Below the pieces are notes generated by a model that searched no databases, was not told the DNA's origin, and saw only the letters and a list, made by a program, of their open reading frames with translations. This document shows positions 6,407 to 14,425 of a stretch of DNA of 14,886 bases, one piece after another. Made by a program: the position numbers and the translations under genes. Position 1 is the stretch's first letter; every line of letters starts with the position of its first letter. The DNA comes from an uncultured cyanobacterium (GTDB lineage Bacteria; Cyanobacteriota; Vampirovibrionia; Gastranaerophilales; Gastranaerophilaceae): NCBI GenBank assembly GCA_947073895.1, contig CAMTNN010000017.1, positions 1 through 14,886 on the forward strand, given 5' to 3'.

Positions 6407-8067
6407 TAGTAGTCAGAAGTAGCTAAGTCGGCAAGGGCGTTTTTAGCTTCTTCGAATGACGGGTCTTGTTCAAGCACTTCGATGTAGAGTTCTTTTGCTT
6501 TATCTCTATTGTTGCTTTCATATATTAAAGCAAGATTATATTTTGCTTTGATTAAATCAGGGTCATATTCAAGTGCTTTTTTAAACGATTCTTCCGCATT
6601 TTTTGTATCGTGCTGAGCTGCGTACATAAGTCCGCTTCTGTATAGTCCCATTGGATGTTTTTCATCAAGTTTAAGCAAATCAGAGAGGGCTTTCTTTTCT
6701 TCGAAGAAGTTTCCAAGAATATGATGCGCTTCTGAAAGTTTTAATAAATAAGTTGTATGATGAATTAATTGTTTATCGTATTCAAGTGCTTTGTGTAACA
6801 ATTCTACTGCTGCACTTGTATCCTTTTGTTTAATTTTGTTAATTGCCTTGTTGTAGTATATTTCAGAGTTAAGCGTATTGTATTCAGCTGCGTTATCAAG
6901 ATATCTGTAAGATGTATCAAAATCTTCTGCTTTAGCTGCTTCGATAGCCCATGTGATATACAGTTCGCAGATAAGTAATCGAACGCTTTTTGCTTCTTTT
7001 TGTGTAGATTTATCTAATAGAGCAAGATATTTATCCAAAGCTTTTTGATACTCTTTATGTTCGATATAGGCTTGAGCGAGTTCAACAGTAACATTGTAGT
7101 CATTTTGAGACATCATAACTAACTCTTCTAATAGTGTTACACCGGCATCATAGTTATTTAATTTTAGATTAAATGTAGCAATGTCATTGTTGATTTTAAA
7201 TTTATCGGAACCTTGAACATCAAGCAATCTGTTTGAGTATTCAATGGCTTTTTCGTATTCTTCTGTTTCTACATAGATTTGGATAAGGTTTTCGTAAACC
7301 CAGTGAAGCATTTTGGGTTCGGTTACGAAAGAAAGCATGTAGAGCAGTGTTTCGACAGCTTTTGGATAGTTTTTAAGCTTGATATAAAGATCAGCAAGTT
7401 TCTGGTTAGTTAGTACGTCAGTTGGATATATTCCTAAACGTGTTATGTAAGCTTCGAAAGCAGCAGGATAATCACGAGTTTTTTCGTTCAGTTCTGCTAA
7501 AATTAATTGTACTTCCGCAATTTCTTCATTTTGGTCAAGAATATCTGCAAGTATATTATAGACAGATATTGCGGAGAAAAATTGTTCTGAATAGTTGTAT
7601 AATTCTGCAAGAGTTTTGACTACTTCTTTATCTTTACTTCTGTAATCAAAAATTTCTTCATATTCTTTGATTGCTTTGTTAATCATATCTTTTTTGATAT
7701 AGCAATCACCGAGAAGCTTTTTTGTATCAATATTATTCGGGTCTTTTTTTAGTATGGTTAAACACTGTCTGATTGCGTTATTGTATTTTTTATCATTATA
7801 ATATGCTTGAGCAAGATAATATCTTACTTTTGGATGGTTTGGAACTCTTTCCAAATATTTTGTTGCTAAAAGCTGGATGAGTGCAAATTCACCTTTTTCA
7901 TATAAAACTTCTACTTGTTCAAGAATATTTTTTGTTGTTAGTTGAAGCTCATTATCTTTACCGGTTTTATTAGTTCCTTGAAACATAATAATTGCATAAA
8001 GGGCATAAATCGCCGCAATCGCAAGCAAAAAAGCAGCAACAATAATTATTATGTTTAGGTTTGCCAT
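6403..8067 (-). CDS. Membrane-anchored TPR-repeat protein
   Basis: This 554-aa protein has one N-terminal membrane helix (residues 4-29) with no cleavage-site look. A short linker follows, then tetratricopeptide repeats over about residues 45-545, roughly a dozen. Typical A-helix and B-helix pairs include VRYYLAQAYYNDKKYNNAI, KLLGDCYIKKDMINKAIKEY and AKYNLALIYESNNRDKAKELY. The array probably faces the cytoplasm and scaffolds protein complexes at the membrane. The layout resembles LapB/YciM, but the C-terminal rubredoxin-like cysteines of that family are missing, so I do not assign that name. It is the last minus-strand gene before the convergent 56-aa gene. A GAAAGG ribosome site precedes the start. 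Confidence 0.85.
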   Translation of the reverse strand: MANLNIIIIVAAFLLAIAAIYALYAIIMFQGTNKTGKDNELQLTTKNILEQVEVLYEKGEFALIQLLATKYLERVPNHPKVRYYLAQAYYNDKKYNNAIRQCLTILKKDPNNIDTKKLLGDCYIKKDMINKAIKEYEEIFDYRSKDKEVVKTLAELYNYSEQFFSAISVYNILADILDQNEEIAEVQLILAELNEKTRDYPAAFEAYITRLGIYPTDVLTNQKLADLYIKLKNYPKAVETLLYMLSFVTEPKMLHWVYENLIQIYVETEEYEKAIEYSNRLLDVQGSDKFKINNDIATFNLKLNNYDAGVTLLEELVMMSQNDYNVTVELAQAYIEHKEYQKALDKYLALLDKSTQKEAKSVRLLICELYITWAIEAAKAEDFDTSYRYLDNAAEYNTLNSEIYYNKAINKIKQKDTSAAVELLHKALEYDKQLIHHTTYLLKLSEAHHILGNFFEEKKALSDLLKLDEKHPMGLYRSGLMYAAQHDTKNAEESFKKALEYDPDLIKAKYNLALIYESNNRDKAKELYIEVLEQDPSFEEAKNALADLATSDYY

Positions 8068-8096
8068 CCATGCGCCTTTCTTCTTATATATATAAT

Positions 8097-8102
8097 TATT
8101 AT
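8097..8102 (-). promoter_or_regulatory. Possible -10 box of the TPR gene
   Basis: On the minus strand TATAAT lies at 8102-8097, about 30 nt upstream of the TPR start, in the 68-nt gap after the preceding gene. No good -35 box was found, so this is tentative. Confidence 0.35.
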
Positions 8103-8135
8103 AACATATTTAATGAAAAAATCTAGCTTAACCCT

Positions 8136-9515
8136 TTATTGCTGCTTATTTTTATTCACTTTTGCAAATTCAGCTACTCCGAATTTCCAGCTGTCTTCGT
8201 ATTCAAAATCACGAGAGGCTATTTCTTCCGGCAGACCGGCATGATGAATGCTTGGAAGCAGGAATGATTCAGGCATTTCGATTGGTTTAGCGACATCGTC
8301 ATCGGAGTCTTGGCAGATGAAAATTGTTTCGCCGTTTTTATCTGTTTTAGCATCAACAATGGTTATTTCATGACCGGCAAGCCTGTTGTCATTATCAGGG
8401 TCAGGCCAGGTGTATCCGATTATTATGTTATGCCCCATTGCGAGAGTGTCTAATAGTTCTTTCTTTATTGTGGCAAAATCTTTTTCATAACCTTCTAAAC
8501 GTCCGTTTTGGTCGACTTTTTGGTATATTACGGATGTTGTATTTTTGTTCTCCATAATTGATTCAACGTATGTTTTTTCAAAGTCGATTAATCCGCCATC
8601 TTCTTCTGTCCATGCGTTTGGAGCACGTTTGTCCGAGAGAGAATTATATGTTTGCTGAGAACCTAATTGCATCATTGTTGACTGCATTAGTACATCAATG
8701 ATTGAACGTTCATCTTTATCTCTGTGGTTGTTTTGTATTCTTGCACGGATTATTGCGTTTTCATCCGGTTTTAGTAATACAACTGCTTTATCAAAGCCTG
8801 CCATTTGGTGCGGGGTTTTGAATTTCTTGAGCAGCCAGATTGCATCAAGTGTTTTTTCTGACAAAGCATCCATGTCTATAATTTTGTAGGCTTCATTTTT
8901 AGGCGAAGTTAATCCTTCAACTATTCTAAAGAATTCAGCTGGATTTTTGGTTGCAAGGTCAAATTCAACACTGGCAGTAGGACAAGTGCCTGTATGAAGA
9001 TTATCGAGGTGATAATTTGCCTGTTTGATTTCTTCCATGTCTTCACTCATATTTGTCATAAGCCCGATTACCTGGGTTTTGTATTCTTTAGGAATATCTT
9101 CTGCGGTTTGGGTTATGACATAAGGATTGACAATAATATCCAAACATTCTTTTAAAATAGTTCTGCCATCTAATCCTGGATCTCTTTCTTCTTTTAGAAT
9201 TTTGTGTAAATTATCCAAAACAGAACTCTTATCATCAGAATTGTTTTTTAATAATATTCCTGATTTAAGAGCATAGTTAAGTTTTTTTCTGTATTTATAG
9301 TCTAAGTCTTCAGATATTTCTTTATATTTCTTTTTTTCATCAGAAGTTGTCAGGCTTGTGCGAACGGTTGCAGCCGAAGTATAAGCTGCGGCTTTAAATG
9401 CAGGAGCTTTTGGAGCTTCTGTTGTTTCATTGGAAGAGAAAGGGGCGGTTTGTGTTTTTTGTATTCCGCCCGTTTGATAAACCTTTAAATTATTTTGAAA
9501 ATTTACACTAACCAT
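8136..9515 (-). CDS. Putative papain-like cysteine peptidase / transglutaminase-fold protein
   Basis: This is a 459-aa protein with a polar, low-complexity N-terminus (1-60) that contains PAFKAAA. A helical region follows and then a possible catalytic part. The sequence HTGTCPTASVEF puts Cys178 at the start of a helix, followed by NPAEFFRIVEGL, the usual look of a papain-fold nucleophile helix. Later, GHEITIVDA (His382) precedes a strand and FICQDSDDD (Asp403). That gives a Cys-His-Asp order and spacing typical of papain-like or C39-like enzymes. No signal peptide or membrane helix is seen, so cytoplasmic action or non-classical export is possible. It lies between rlmH and the TPR gene with short gaps and no clear ribosome site. 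The catalytic assignment is inferred from pattern; it could be a toxin-like effector or an inactive relative. Confidence 0.6.
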   Translation of the reverse strand: MVSVNFQNNLKVYQTGGIQKTQTAPFSSNETTEAPKAPAFKAAAYTSAATVRTSLTTSDEKKKYKEISEDLDYKYRKKLNYALKSGILLKNNSDDKSSVLDNLHKILKEERDPGLDGRTILKECLDIIVNPYVITQTAEDIPKEYKTQVIGLMTNMSEDMEEIKQANYHLDNLHTGTCPTASVEFDLATKNPAEFFRIVEGLTSPKNEAYKIIDMDALSEKTLDAIWLLKKFKTPHQMAGFDKAVVLLKPDENAIIRARIQNNHRDKDERSIIDVLMQSTMMQLGSQQTYNSLSDKRAPNAWTEEDGGLIDFEKTYVESIMENKNTTSVIYQKVDQNGRLEGYEKDFATIKKELLDTLAMGHNIIIGYTWPDPDNDNRLAGHEITIVDAKTDKNGETIFICQDSDDDVAKPIEMPESFLLPSIHHAGLPEEIASRDFEYEDSWKFGVAEFAKVNKNKQQ

Positions 9516-9571
9516 ATATATATAAAAACAATTTGATTAGTTTTTTTGCCCATGTGTTAAGAATTATTAAT

Positions 9572-10039
9572 TTACTTATGATAGGTTTCGTTTTTTAAAA
9601 TTTTAAAAGCTCTGTAAATTTGTTCGACGAGAAGCAGTCTTGCAAACTGATGTAAAAAAGTCATTTTGGAAATACTTAGTTTAAAGTTTGCTCTTGCGCT
9701 TACTGTTGGTGCGATTCCGCAGGATGAACCGATTACAAAAACAAGTTCATTTGTTCCGTTTATGGTTATTTCGTTTATTTTTGAGGCAAAATTTTCTGAT
9801 GATAATTGTTTTCCTAAAATCTCCATGGTGATTACATAGGAATCAGGTTTTATATTTGCTAAGATTTTTTCGCCTTCTTCAAGCAAAGCTTTTTCAATCT
9901 GGTTGTCTTTGATTTCGACAGGAGAAAGTTCAACAATTTCTATTGAAGTATATGGAGTTAAACGTTTCAGAAACTCATCAATGCCGTCTTTTAAAAATTT
10001 CTCTTTAATTTTACCGAGTGCGATTATCTTAATTCGCAT
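9572..10039 (-). CDS. rlmH: 23S rRNA pseudouridine-1915 N3-methyltransferase
   Basis: RlmH methylates pseudouridine 1915 in helix 69 of 23S rRNA on assembled 70S ribosomes. It is a small SPOUT enzyme acting as a dimer. Starting at the internal Met (MRIKIIALGKIKEKF) it is 155 aa, the usual family length. A longer frame upstream to 10084 would only add 15 residues that lie inside mscS. The C-terminal knot is intact: ELVFVIGSSCG, LSISKMTFLHQFARLLLVEQ and the terminal YHK. The common GGA in the SAM loop reads GSS here, which is tolerated in some members. The start overlaps the end of mscS by 11 nt. Confidence 0.95.
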   Translation of the reverse strand: MRIKIIALGKIKEKFLKDGIDEFLKRLTPYTSIEIVELSPVEIKDNQIEKALLEEGEKILANIKPDSYVITMEILGKQLSSENFASKINEITINGTNELVFVIGSSCGIAPTVSARANFKLSISKMTFLHQFARLLLVEQIYRAFKILKNETYHK

Positions 10040-10874
10040 CACTACCTGCCATATAAACACTTGTAGAAGGGAATGCGAATTCAATTCCTTCTTCTCTGTA
10101 GCGGTGAATAATTTGTCTTATTGTTTCACTTTTTACATAAACATATTCAGCCCATGCGGTTTTGGTTGTGTAGGCTACGAGTCTTACAACAATTGAACTA
10201 GGAGCCATGTTGTCAATAAATACGTGTTCTCCGTCTTTAATTCTGCTATCACGCTTAGCAATTTCGTGTAAAATTTCTAAAGCGCGGTCAATTTTTTCGT
10301 TTGATGTTCCGTATTCAATATCAACAGAAATATCAATTCTGCGTTGATTAATTTGTGTAACATTTGTTATCTCTTCATTTGCAAGCAAGTTATTAGGAAC
10401 ATTTACCTGAAATCCTTCCAGAGTTCTGATTGTTGTTGAGCGAAGATTAATGTTTTCAACTGTTCCTTCATAGCCGTTGAATGAAATATATTCGCCGATT
10501 TTATAAACTTTATCCGCAAGAAGTCCGATTGAGCCGAATACGTTTCCGATAGCTTCTTTTGCCGCAAAACCTACTGCTAAACCTGTAATTCCGAACCCTG
10601 CAATAAGAGAAGCTACATTATATCCGAAACTTTGCAAAAATCCTGCAAGAAGCATAAATATAACAATGGCTTTAAATATACGGCTTAAAACAGGCATAAG
10701 GTTTAGAAGCGGAGAATCGGCATTCTTTGTGCGTAAACGTTGTTCGAATTTAGTAGTGAACGCATCAGTTATTCTTAAAAACACACTGATAATTATAAGA
10801 TTTACTATCACTCCGATTATAAATCTTGAGTGAGTCATAAAAAATTTTCCCAGTTCACTAAAAATATATTCCAT
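10029..10874 (-). CDS. mscS: Small-conductance mechanosensitive channel (MscS family)
   Basis: This is an inner-membrane channel that opens on membrane tension and releases solutes after hypo-osmotic shock. The 281-aa length fits the basic MscS type. Three N-terminal membrane helices are at about 15-37, 62-84 and 87-115. The third is the pore-lining helix with the Gly/Ala pattern ASLIAGFGITGLAVGFAAKE. The cytoplasmic beta domain follows (GYEGTVENINLRSTTIRT, then VNVPNNLL). The start has AAGGGG 7 nt upstream and is separated from nifS by one base, so it is translated from the same transcript. Confidence 0.93.
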   Translation of the reverse strand: MEYIFSELGKFFMTHSRFIIGVIVNLIIISVFLRITDAFTTKFEQRLRTKNADSPLLNLMPVLSRIFKAIVIFMLLAGFLQSFGYNVASLIAGFGITGLAVGFAAKEAIGNVFGSIGLLADKVYKIGEYISFNGYEGTVENINLRSTTIRTLEGFQVNVPNNLLANEEITNVTQINQRRIDISVDIEYGTSNEKIDRALEILHEIAKRDSRIKDGEHVFIDNMAPSSIVVRLVAYTTKTAWAEYVYVKSETIRQIIHRYREEGIEFAFPSTSVYMAGSDAN

Positions 10875-10875
10875 T

Positions 10876-12063
10876 TTATCCCCTTAGTTTTCTTAAAGCG
10901 TCCAATTCATCCTGAAACGGAGAAATCTTTGTTAATTTTTCCATTACAGCCGGCATGTGTTCGATTACATAATCGATTTCTTTTTCTGTAGTAAATCTTG
11001 AAAGTGAGAATCTGATTGAACCGTGTAAAGCAGTAAATGGTATTCCCATTGCTCTTAATACATGGCTTGGCTCTAATGAGCCTGATGTGCATGCACTTCC
11101 TGAACTTGCGCAAATTCCTAAATCACTTAAGTGCAGAAGAATTAATTCTCCTTCAACATATTCAAAACCGATGTTGGTAGTATTTGGAACTCTGTTTGTA
11201 ATTGAAGTATTTAGTCTTGCATTAAATACATTTTTTAGAATACCTTCTTCTAATCTATCACGCAATCTTTTAACTTCTTTCAGTTCATAGTCAAGTGAGT
11301 TTTGAGCTAATTCAGCAGCTTTACCGAGTCCTACAATATAAGGAACATTTTCTGTTCCTGCTCTCATTCCGCGTTCCTGGTGTCCGCCGTTGATTAGTGG
11401 TGTAATTCTTGCTGAAGGTTTTACATACAAAGCCCCGACCCCTTTTGGTGCATGGAATTTGTGACCTGAAATACCCAGCAAATCAATTTGGGTATCTTTG
11501 ACATTAACAGGAATTTTTCCTCCTGCTTGAACTGCGTCTACAAAAAACATTGTTTCGGGTGAGCGGGTTTTAATCATTTCTGCGATTTCTTCTACGGGAT
11601 AAATAACTCCTGTTTCATTGTTTGCCCACATTACGGAAACTAAAGCTGTGTCTTTTCTTAGTTTTTCTTTAAGTTCTTCGATTTCTAATTCGCCACGTGA
11701 GTTTACTCCGATGTAGTCGACTTCATAACCTTGTTTTTCAAGTGATTTATATGTATTTAAAACACAAGGATGTTCAACTTTGGTTGTAATAATATGTTTT
11801 TTTTCTTTATTACAATTGATAACTCCCTTGATTGCAGTATTAGCTGATTCAGAACCGCAAGAAGTGAAATAAATTTCTTTTTCGTTATTTGCACCCAAAA
11901 AATCACGTACCTGAACACGCGCTTTTTTTAATGTTTCAGCTGGTTTTTTAGCAAAATCATACATGCTTGAAGGATTTGCATAATTTTCGCTTAAATAAGG
12001 AAGCATTTCTTCTAAAACTTGCGGGTCAACTTTTGTAGTTGCATTATTATCAAGGTATATCAT
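10876..12063 (-). CDS. nifS: Cysteine desulfurase, NifS type
   Basis: This PLP enzyme converts cysteine to alanine and passes persulfide sulfur to the NifU scaffold for Fe-S cluster assembly in the cytoplasm. The 395-aa length is normal. It starts with MIYLDNNATT. His98 (KVEHPCVL), Asp176 (FFVDAVQAGG) and the Schiff-base Lys202 (SGHKFHAPKG) are present. The GGHQERGMRAGTENV motif is at 226-240. The catalytic Cys325 sits in a flexible loop, ASSGSACTSGSLEPSHVL, which marks the group I NifS/IscS class. Its ATG overlaps the nifU stop in an ATGA tetrad, so translation is coupled to its partner. No nitrogenase genes are nearby, so a housekeeping role is more likely than nitrogen fixation. Confidence 0.96.
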   Translation of the reverse strand: MIYLDNNATTKVDPQVLEEMLPYLSENYANPSSMYDFAKKPAETLKKARVQVRDFLGANNEKEIYFTSCGSESANTAIKGVINCNKEKKHIITTKVEHPCVLNTYKSLEKQGYEVDYIGVNSRGELEIEELKEKLRKDTALVSVMWANNETGVIYPVEEIAEMIKTRSPETMFFVDAVQAGGKIPVNVKDTQIDLLGISGHKFHAPKGVGALYVKPSARITPLINGGHQERGMRAGTENVPYIVGLGKAAELAQNSLDYELKEVKRLRDRLEEGILKNVFNARLNTSITNRVPNTTNIGFEYVEGELILLHLSDLGICASSGSACTSGSLEPSHVLRAMGIPFTALHGSIRFSLSRFTTEKEIDYVIEHMPAVMEKLTKISPFQDELDALRKLRG

Positions 12064-12902
12064 ACTTGTTCCACCACTATATTGTTATCAACTTTTTCTT
12101 TCAAGATTGATTCAACAAAGTTTTTCAATGTCATTGATGCGTTTTTACATCCGCTGCACATGCCTGTCAGTTTAACCTTTACAACATCACCTTCAATATC
12201 AACAAGCTCAATATCTCCGCCGTCTTTTTGAAGCTCGGGTGAGATATTCTGTTCAATAACTTTGCTTATTTTAAGAATCTTTTGTGTCGGAGTTAATTCT
12301 TGCTGTTTTGCTTCCTTCTTAAGATACGTATCAATAATATCTTTGATTAAACCTTTGCAGCGTCCGCATGCTCCGCCTGCTTTTGTGTAGTTTGTTACTT
12401 CTTCTACGGTCTTAAGTCCGTTAACTTTAACCGCTTCCCAAATTTGGTTTTCTGTCACATTAAAACAAGTACAAATAATTTTTTCGCCTGCATTTGCGTG
12501 TTCTGCAATCTCTATTTCCTGCCATTCTTCTGATTCTTCGCCGTAGTATTTTTTCAAAGCATCTTCTAATGCTTCTCTGCCCATAACAGAACAGTGCATT
12601 TTTTGTTGCGGAAGTCCATCTAACTCACGCGCAATATCTTTGTTAGTAATTTTTTTGACTTCATCCAGAGTTTTTCCGATAATCATTTCTGTTAAAATAC
12701 TTGAAGCCGCTACAGCTGAACCACATCCAAATGTTTGGAATTTAGCGTCAATAACTTTATTACCATCTAATTTTATATATATTTTTAACGAATCACCACA
12801 AGCTAAAGAGCCTGCTTCTCCTATCATATCAGCATCATCTAATTTGCCGACATTTCTAGGGTTTCTATAGTGATCCAAAACTTTTTCTGAATAATCCCAC
12901 AT
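12060..12902 (-). CDS. nifU: Three-domain Fe-S scaffold protein NifU
   Basis: This is a modular scaffold on which NifS sulfur and iron form Fe-S clusters before transfer to client proteins. Its 280 aa hold three domains. The IscU-like domain (1-125) has the cluster cysteines 35, 60 and 104 and the Asp next to Cys35. The central BFD-like [2Fe-2S] domain (about 140-190) has Cys144, 146, 179 and 182. The C-terminal Nfu domain (about 205-275) has Cys249-x-x-Cys252. All nine expected cysteines are intact. It is the first gene of the minus-strand run. Its AGG-type ribosome site lies 8 nt upstream. A short palindrome (TCTCGAGA, 12931-12938) lies just upstream, but no clear Rrf2/IscR operator was recognised. 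Confidence 0.95.
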   Translation of the reverse strand: MWDYSEKVLDHYRNPRNVGKLDDADMIGEAGSLACGDSLKIYIKLDGNKVIDAKFQTFGCGSAVAASSILTEMIIGKTLDEVKKITNKDIARELDGLPQQKMHCSVMGREALEDALKKYYGEESEEWQEIEIAEHANAGEKIICTCFNVTENQIWEAVKVNGLKTVEEVTNYTKAGGACGRCKGLIKDIIDTYLKKEAKQQELTPTQKILKISKVIEQNISPELQKDGGDIELVDIEGDVVKVKLTGMCSGCKNASMTLKNFVESILKEKVDNNIVVEQV

Positions 12903-13008
12903 TAATTTTACCTCGCGACTGGTTGGATTCTCTCGAGATTATTCTAGTACAAAGACATACAAAAGTATAGCGTTAATTATCTTAAGCAGAAGTGTTATAT
13001 GTAAAGAT

Positions 13009-13038
13009 TTGTAAGCTAAAAAAGCAATTTTTTATAAA
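13009..13038 (+). promoter_or_regulatory. Probable promoter of the 87-aa gene
   Basis: TTGTAA (13009-13014), an 18-nt spacer and TATAAA (13033-13038) lie in the 182-nt gap that is divergent from nifU. A second AT-rich -10-like box lies near 13051. An AAAGG ribosome site at 13071-13075 is 9 nt before the ATG at 13085. Confidence 0.4.
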
Positions 13039-13084
13039 TAAAAACTTTTATATAAATAGTGTGAAAGTGAAAAGGAAATTGTAG

Positions 13085-13348
13085 ATGTTTTATTCTTGTT
13101 GCGGTTGGCAGCCATCATTATTGGCAAGAGATTTATCAAGCGGTACTCCGTGGGGTTCGGCAAATATTATGATGAATCAGGCATTGGCAGATATACAGGC
13201 AAGACAGACTCTTTATATGACACCTGTTATGTGTTTTAATAATTTTACCCCTTATGGAGTGCCTTCTTCCGGCATGGATTTTTTGCTTAATCCAGCTTGC
13301 GCGATTACTCCTTTGAATGCTGGTTCCAGTTGGAGTATTTACGCCTAA
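13085..13348 (+). CDS. Hypothetical 87-aa protein, unrecognised
   Basis: The protein is small and uncharged-looking, rich in Ser, Pro, Met and aromatic residues. It has Cys5-Cys6 near the start and single cysteines at about 50 and 72. No signal peptide, membrane helix or known motif is clear; the ALADIQARQTLYM segment may be helical. A proper ribosome site and a candidate promoter support it as a gene. Its stop overlaps the convergent zinc-ribbon gene by 4 nt. It is probably lineage-specific. Confidence 0.55.
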   Translation: MFYSCCGWQPSLLARDLSSGTPWGSANIMMNQALADIQARQTLYMTPVMCFNNFTPYGVPSSGMDFLLNPACAITPLNAGSSWSIYA

Positions 13349-13662
13349 TTTTGTAATTTTTTCTCTTCGTTCTTTAAAAACTCGCAGTCCGCTTCGAGTC
13401 TTTTGTCTTCCATTGCGTCGACTAAATCATCAATCGTTTTAATTTGACCCAATTCAAAACCAACTTCTGCAAATAATACACAATCATTGCAAAGTCTGTA
13501 AGGTCCGTATTGAACGGAACCTGCCAACGGTTTTGTGTCACCACAAGCATTACAGGTGAAATATTCAAACTCGCAATCTGGATTTTCTTCAATATCATCA
13601 AGTCTCATCTGCTCGACAACAAGCTGCATTTCCTGTACGACTTCTTCTTTAGATTTTGTCAT
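13345..13662 (-). CDS. Small zinc-ribbon protein downstream of pdxJ
   Basis: This is a 105-aa acidic cytoplasmic protein with helical ends and a central zinc ribbon. Cys37-x-x-Cys40 and Cys58-x-x-Cys61 (TCNACGD, then RLCNDC) are separated by 17 residues, typical of a treble-clef or zinc-ribbon site. The flanks are Glu/Lys-rich. The ATG overlaps the pdxJ stop in an ATGA tetrad, showing translational coupling. A role in nucleic-acid or protein binding is possible, but no family is recognised. Confidence 0.7.
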   Translation of the reverse strand: MTKSKEEVVQEMQLVVEQMRLDDIEENPDCEFEYFTCNACGDTKPLAGSVQYGPYRLCNDCVLFAEVGFELGQIKTIDDLVDAMEDKRLEADCEFLKNEEKKLQN

Positions 13663-14369
13663 TCTACTAATCCTTTCATTTCTTTTACAGCCTGTTCTAA
13701 GCCTACAAAAATAGAACGCGCAATTATTGAATGTCCGATGTTCAATTCAACAAGATTTGGAATTTCGTGCATTCTTTTTACGTTTTGATAATTCAAACCG
13801 TGTCCTGCATTAACTTTTAGTCCGAAATTCTGAGCAAAAATAGCAGCACCCTTTAAATCCTGAAACGCTTTTTCTTCTTCTTCAGTTCCAAAAACTTCGG
13901 AGTATCTTCCTGTATGAAGTTCAATAAACGGAGCACCTGTTTTAGAAACAGCCGAAATCTGATGAACATCAGGGTCGATAAAGAAGCTTACTTCAATATT
14001 TTTCTCCAAAAGCGGTTTTGTAAACTCAATTGCCCAATCAAGCTGACCTTCAACATCAAGTCCGCCTTCTGTCGTAAGTTCCTGTCTTTTTTCAGGTACA
14101 ATACAAACCGCGTGAGGTCTTAAACGTAAAGCAATTTCCTGCATTTCCTTGGTCATTGCCATTTCGAGGTTTAGACGTGTACGAGGAAGCATTCTTATTG
14201 CCTCAACATCACTATCCTTGATATGTCTTCTGTCTTCTCTCAAATGAGTTGTAATTGATGCGACACCGCAATCCTTACAGATTCTTGCAGCTGTCAAAAC
14301 ATCCGGATCAACTCCGCCTCTTGCGTTGCGAAGTGTAGCAACGTGGTCTATATTTACACCTAATAACAT
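13659..14369 (-). CDS. pdxJ: Pyridoxine 5'-phosphate synthase
   Basis: PdxJ condenses 1-deoxyxylulose 5-phosphate with 3-amino-2-oxopropyl phosphate to form pyridoxine 5'-phosphate, the last ring-forming step of the DXP-dependent vitamin B6 route. It is a cytoplasmic TIM barrel. The N-terminal LLGVNIDHVATLRNARGG, the THLREDRRHIKDSDV segment, NAGHGLNY and the closing ELNIGHSIIARSIFVGL are all family hallmarks. Two in-frame ATGs lie six bases apart. I chose the second (14369, 236 aa) because AAGGAG at 14378-14383 lies 8 nt before it but only 2 nt before the first. PLP made here could serve enzymes such as NifS. Enolase lies upstream and a zinc-ribbon gene overlaps downstream. Confidence 0.96.
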   Translation of the reverse strand: MLLGVNIDHVATLRNARGGVDPDVLTAARICKDCGVASITTHLREDRRHIKDSDVEAIRMLPRTRLNLEMAMTKEMQEIALRLRPHAVCIVPEKRQELTTEGGLDVEGQLDWAIEFTKPLLEKNIEVSFFIDPDVHQISAVSKTGAPFIELHTGRYSEVFGTEEEEKAFQDLKGAAIFAQNFGLKVNAGHGLNYQNVKRMHEIPNLVELNIGHSIIARSIFVGLEQAVKEMKGLVE

Positions 14370-14394
14370 AGTCATTTCTCCTTAATGACTATAT

Positions 14395-14413
14395 TTTACC
14401 CCAAAGGGGTAAA
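14395..14413 (-). repeat. Perfect inverted repeat between eno and pdxJ
   Basis: An 8-bp stem pairs 14395-14402 with 14406-14413 around a 3-nt loop. It lies just after the eno stop and just upstream of the pdxJ ribosome site. No T-run follows in either direction, so a classical terminator is unlikely. It could be an RNA-processing or mRNA-stability hairpin. Confidence 0.5.
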
Positions 14414-14425
14414 TGTAACAAGGTT

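Noticed and set aside
10029..10084. Longer rlmH start at 10084
   Set aside because: The extra 15 residues lie inside mscS and do not match the family. The internal Met gives the normal 155-aa length.
14370..14375. First ATG of pdxJ
   Set aside because: Only 2 nt separate it from the AAGGAG site, whereas the ATG two codons later has an 8-nt spacing and begins the usual family N-terminus.
14395..14413. Intrinsic terminator of eno
   Set aside because: The stem is good but no T-run follows it on either strand.
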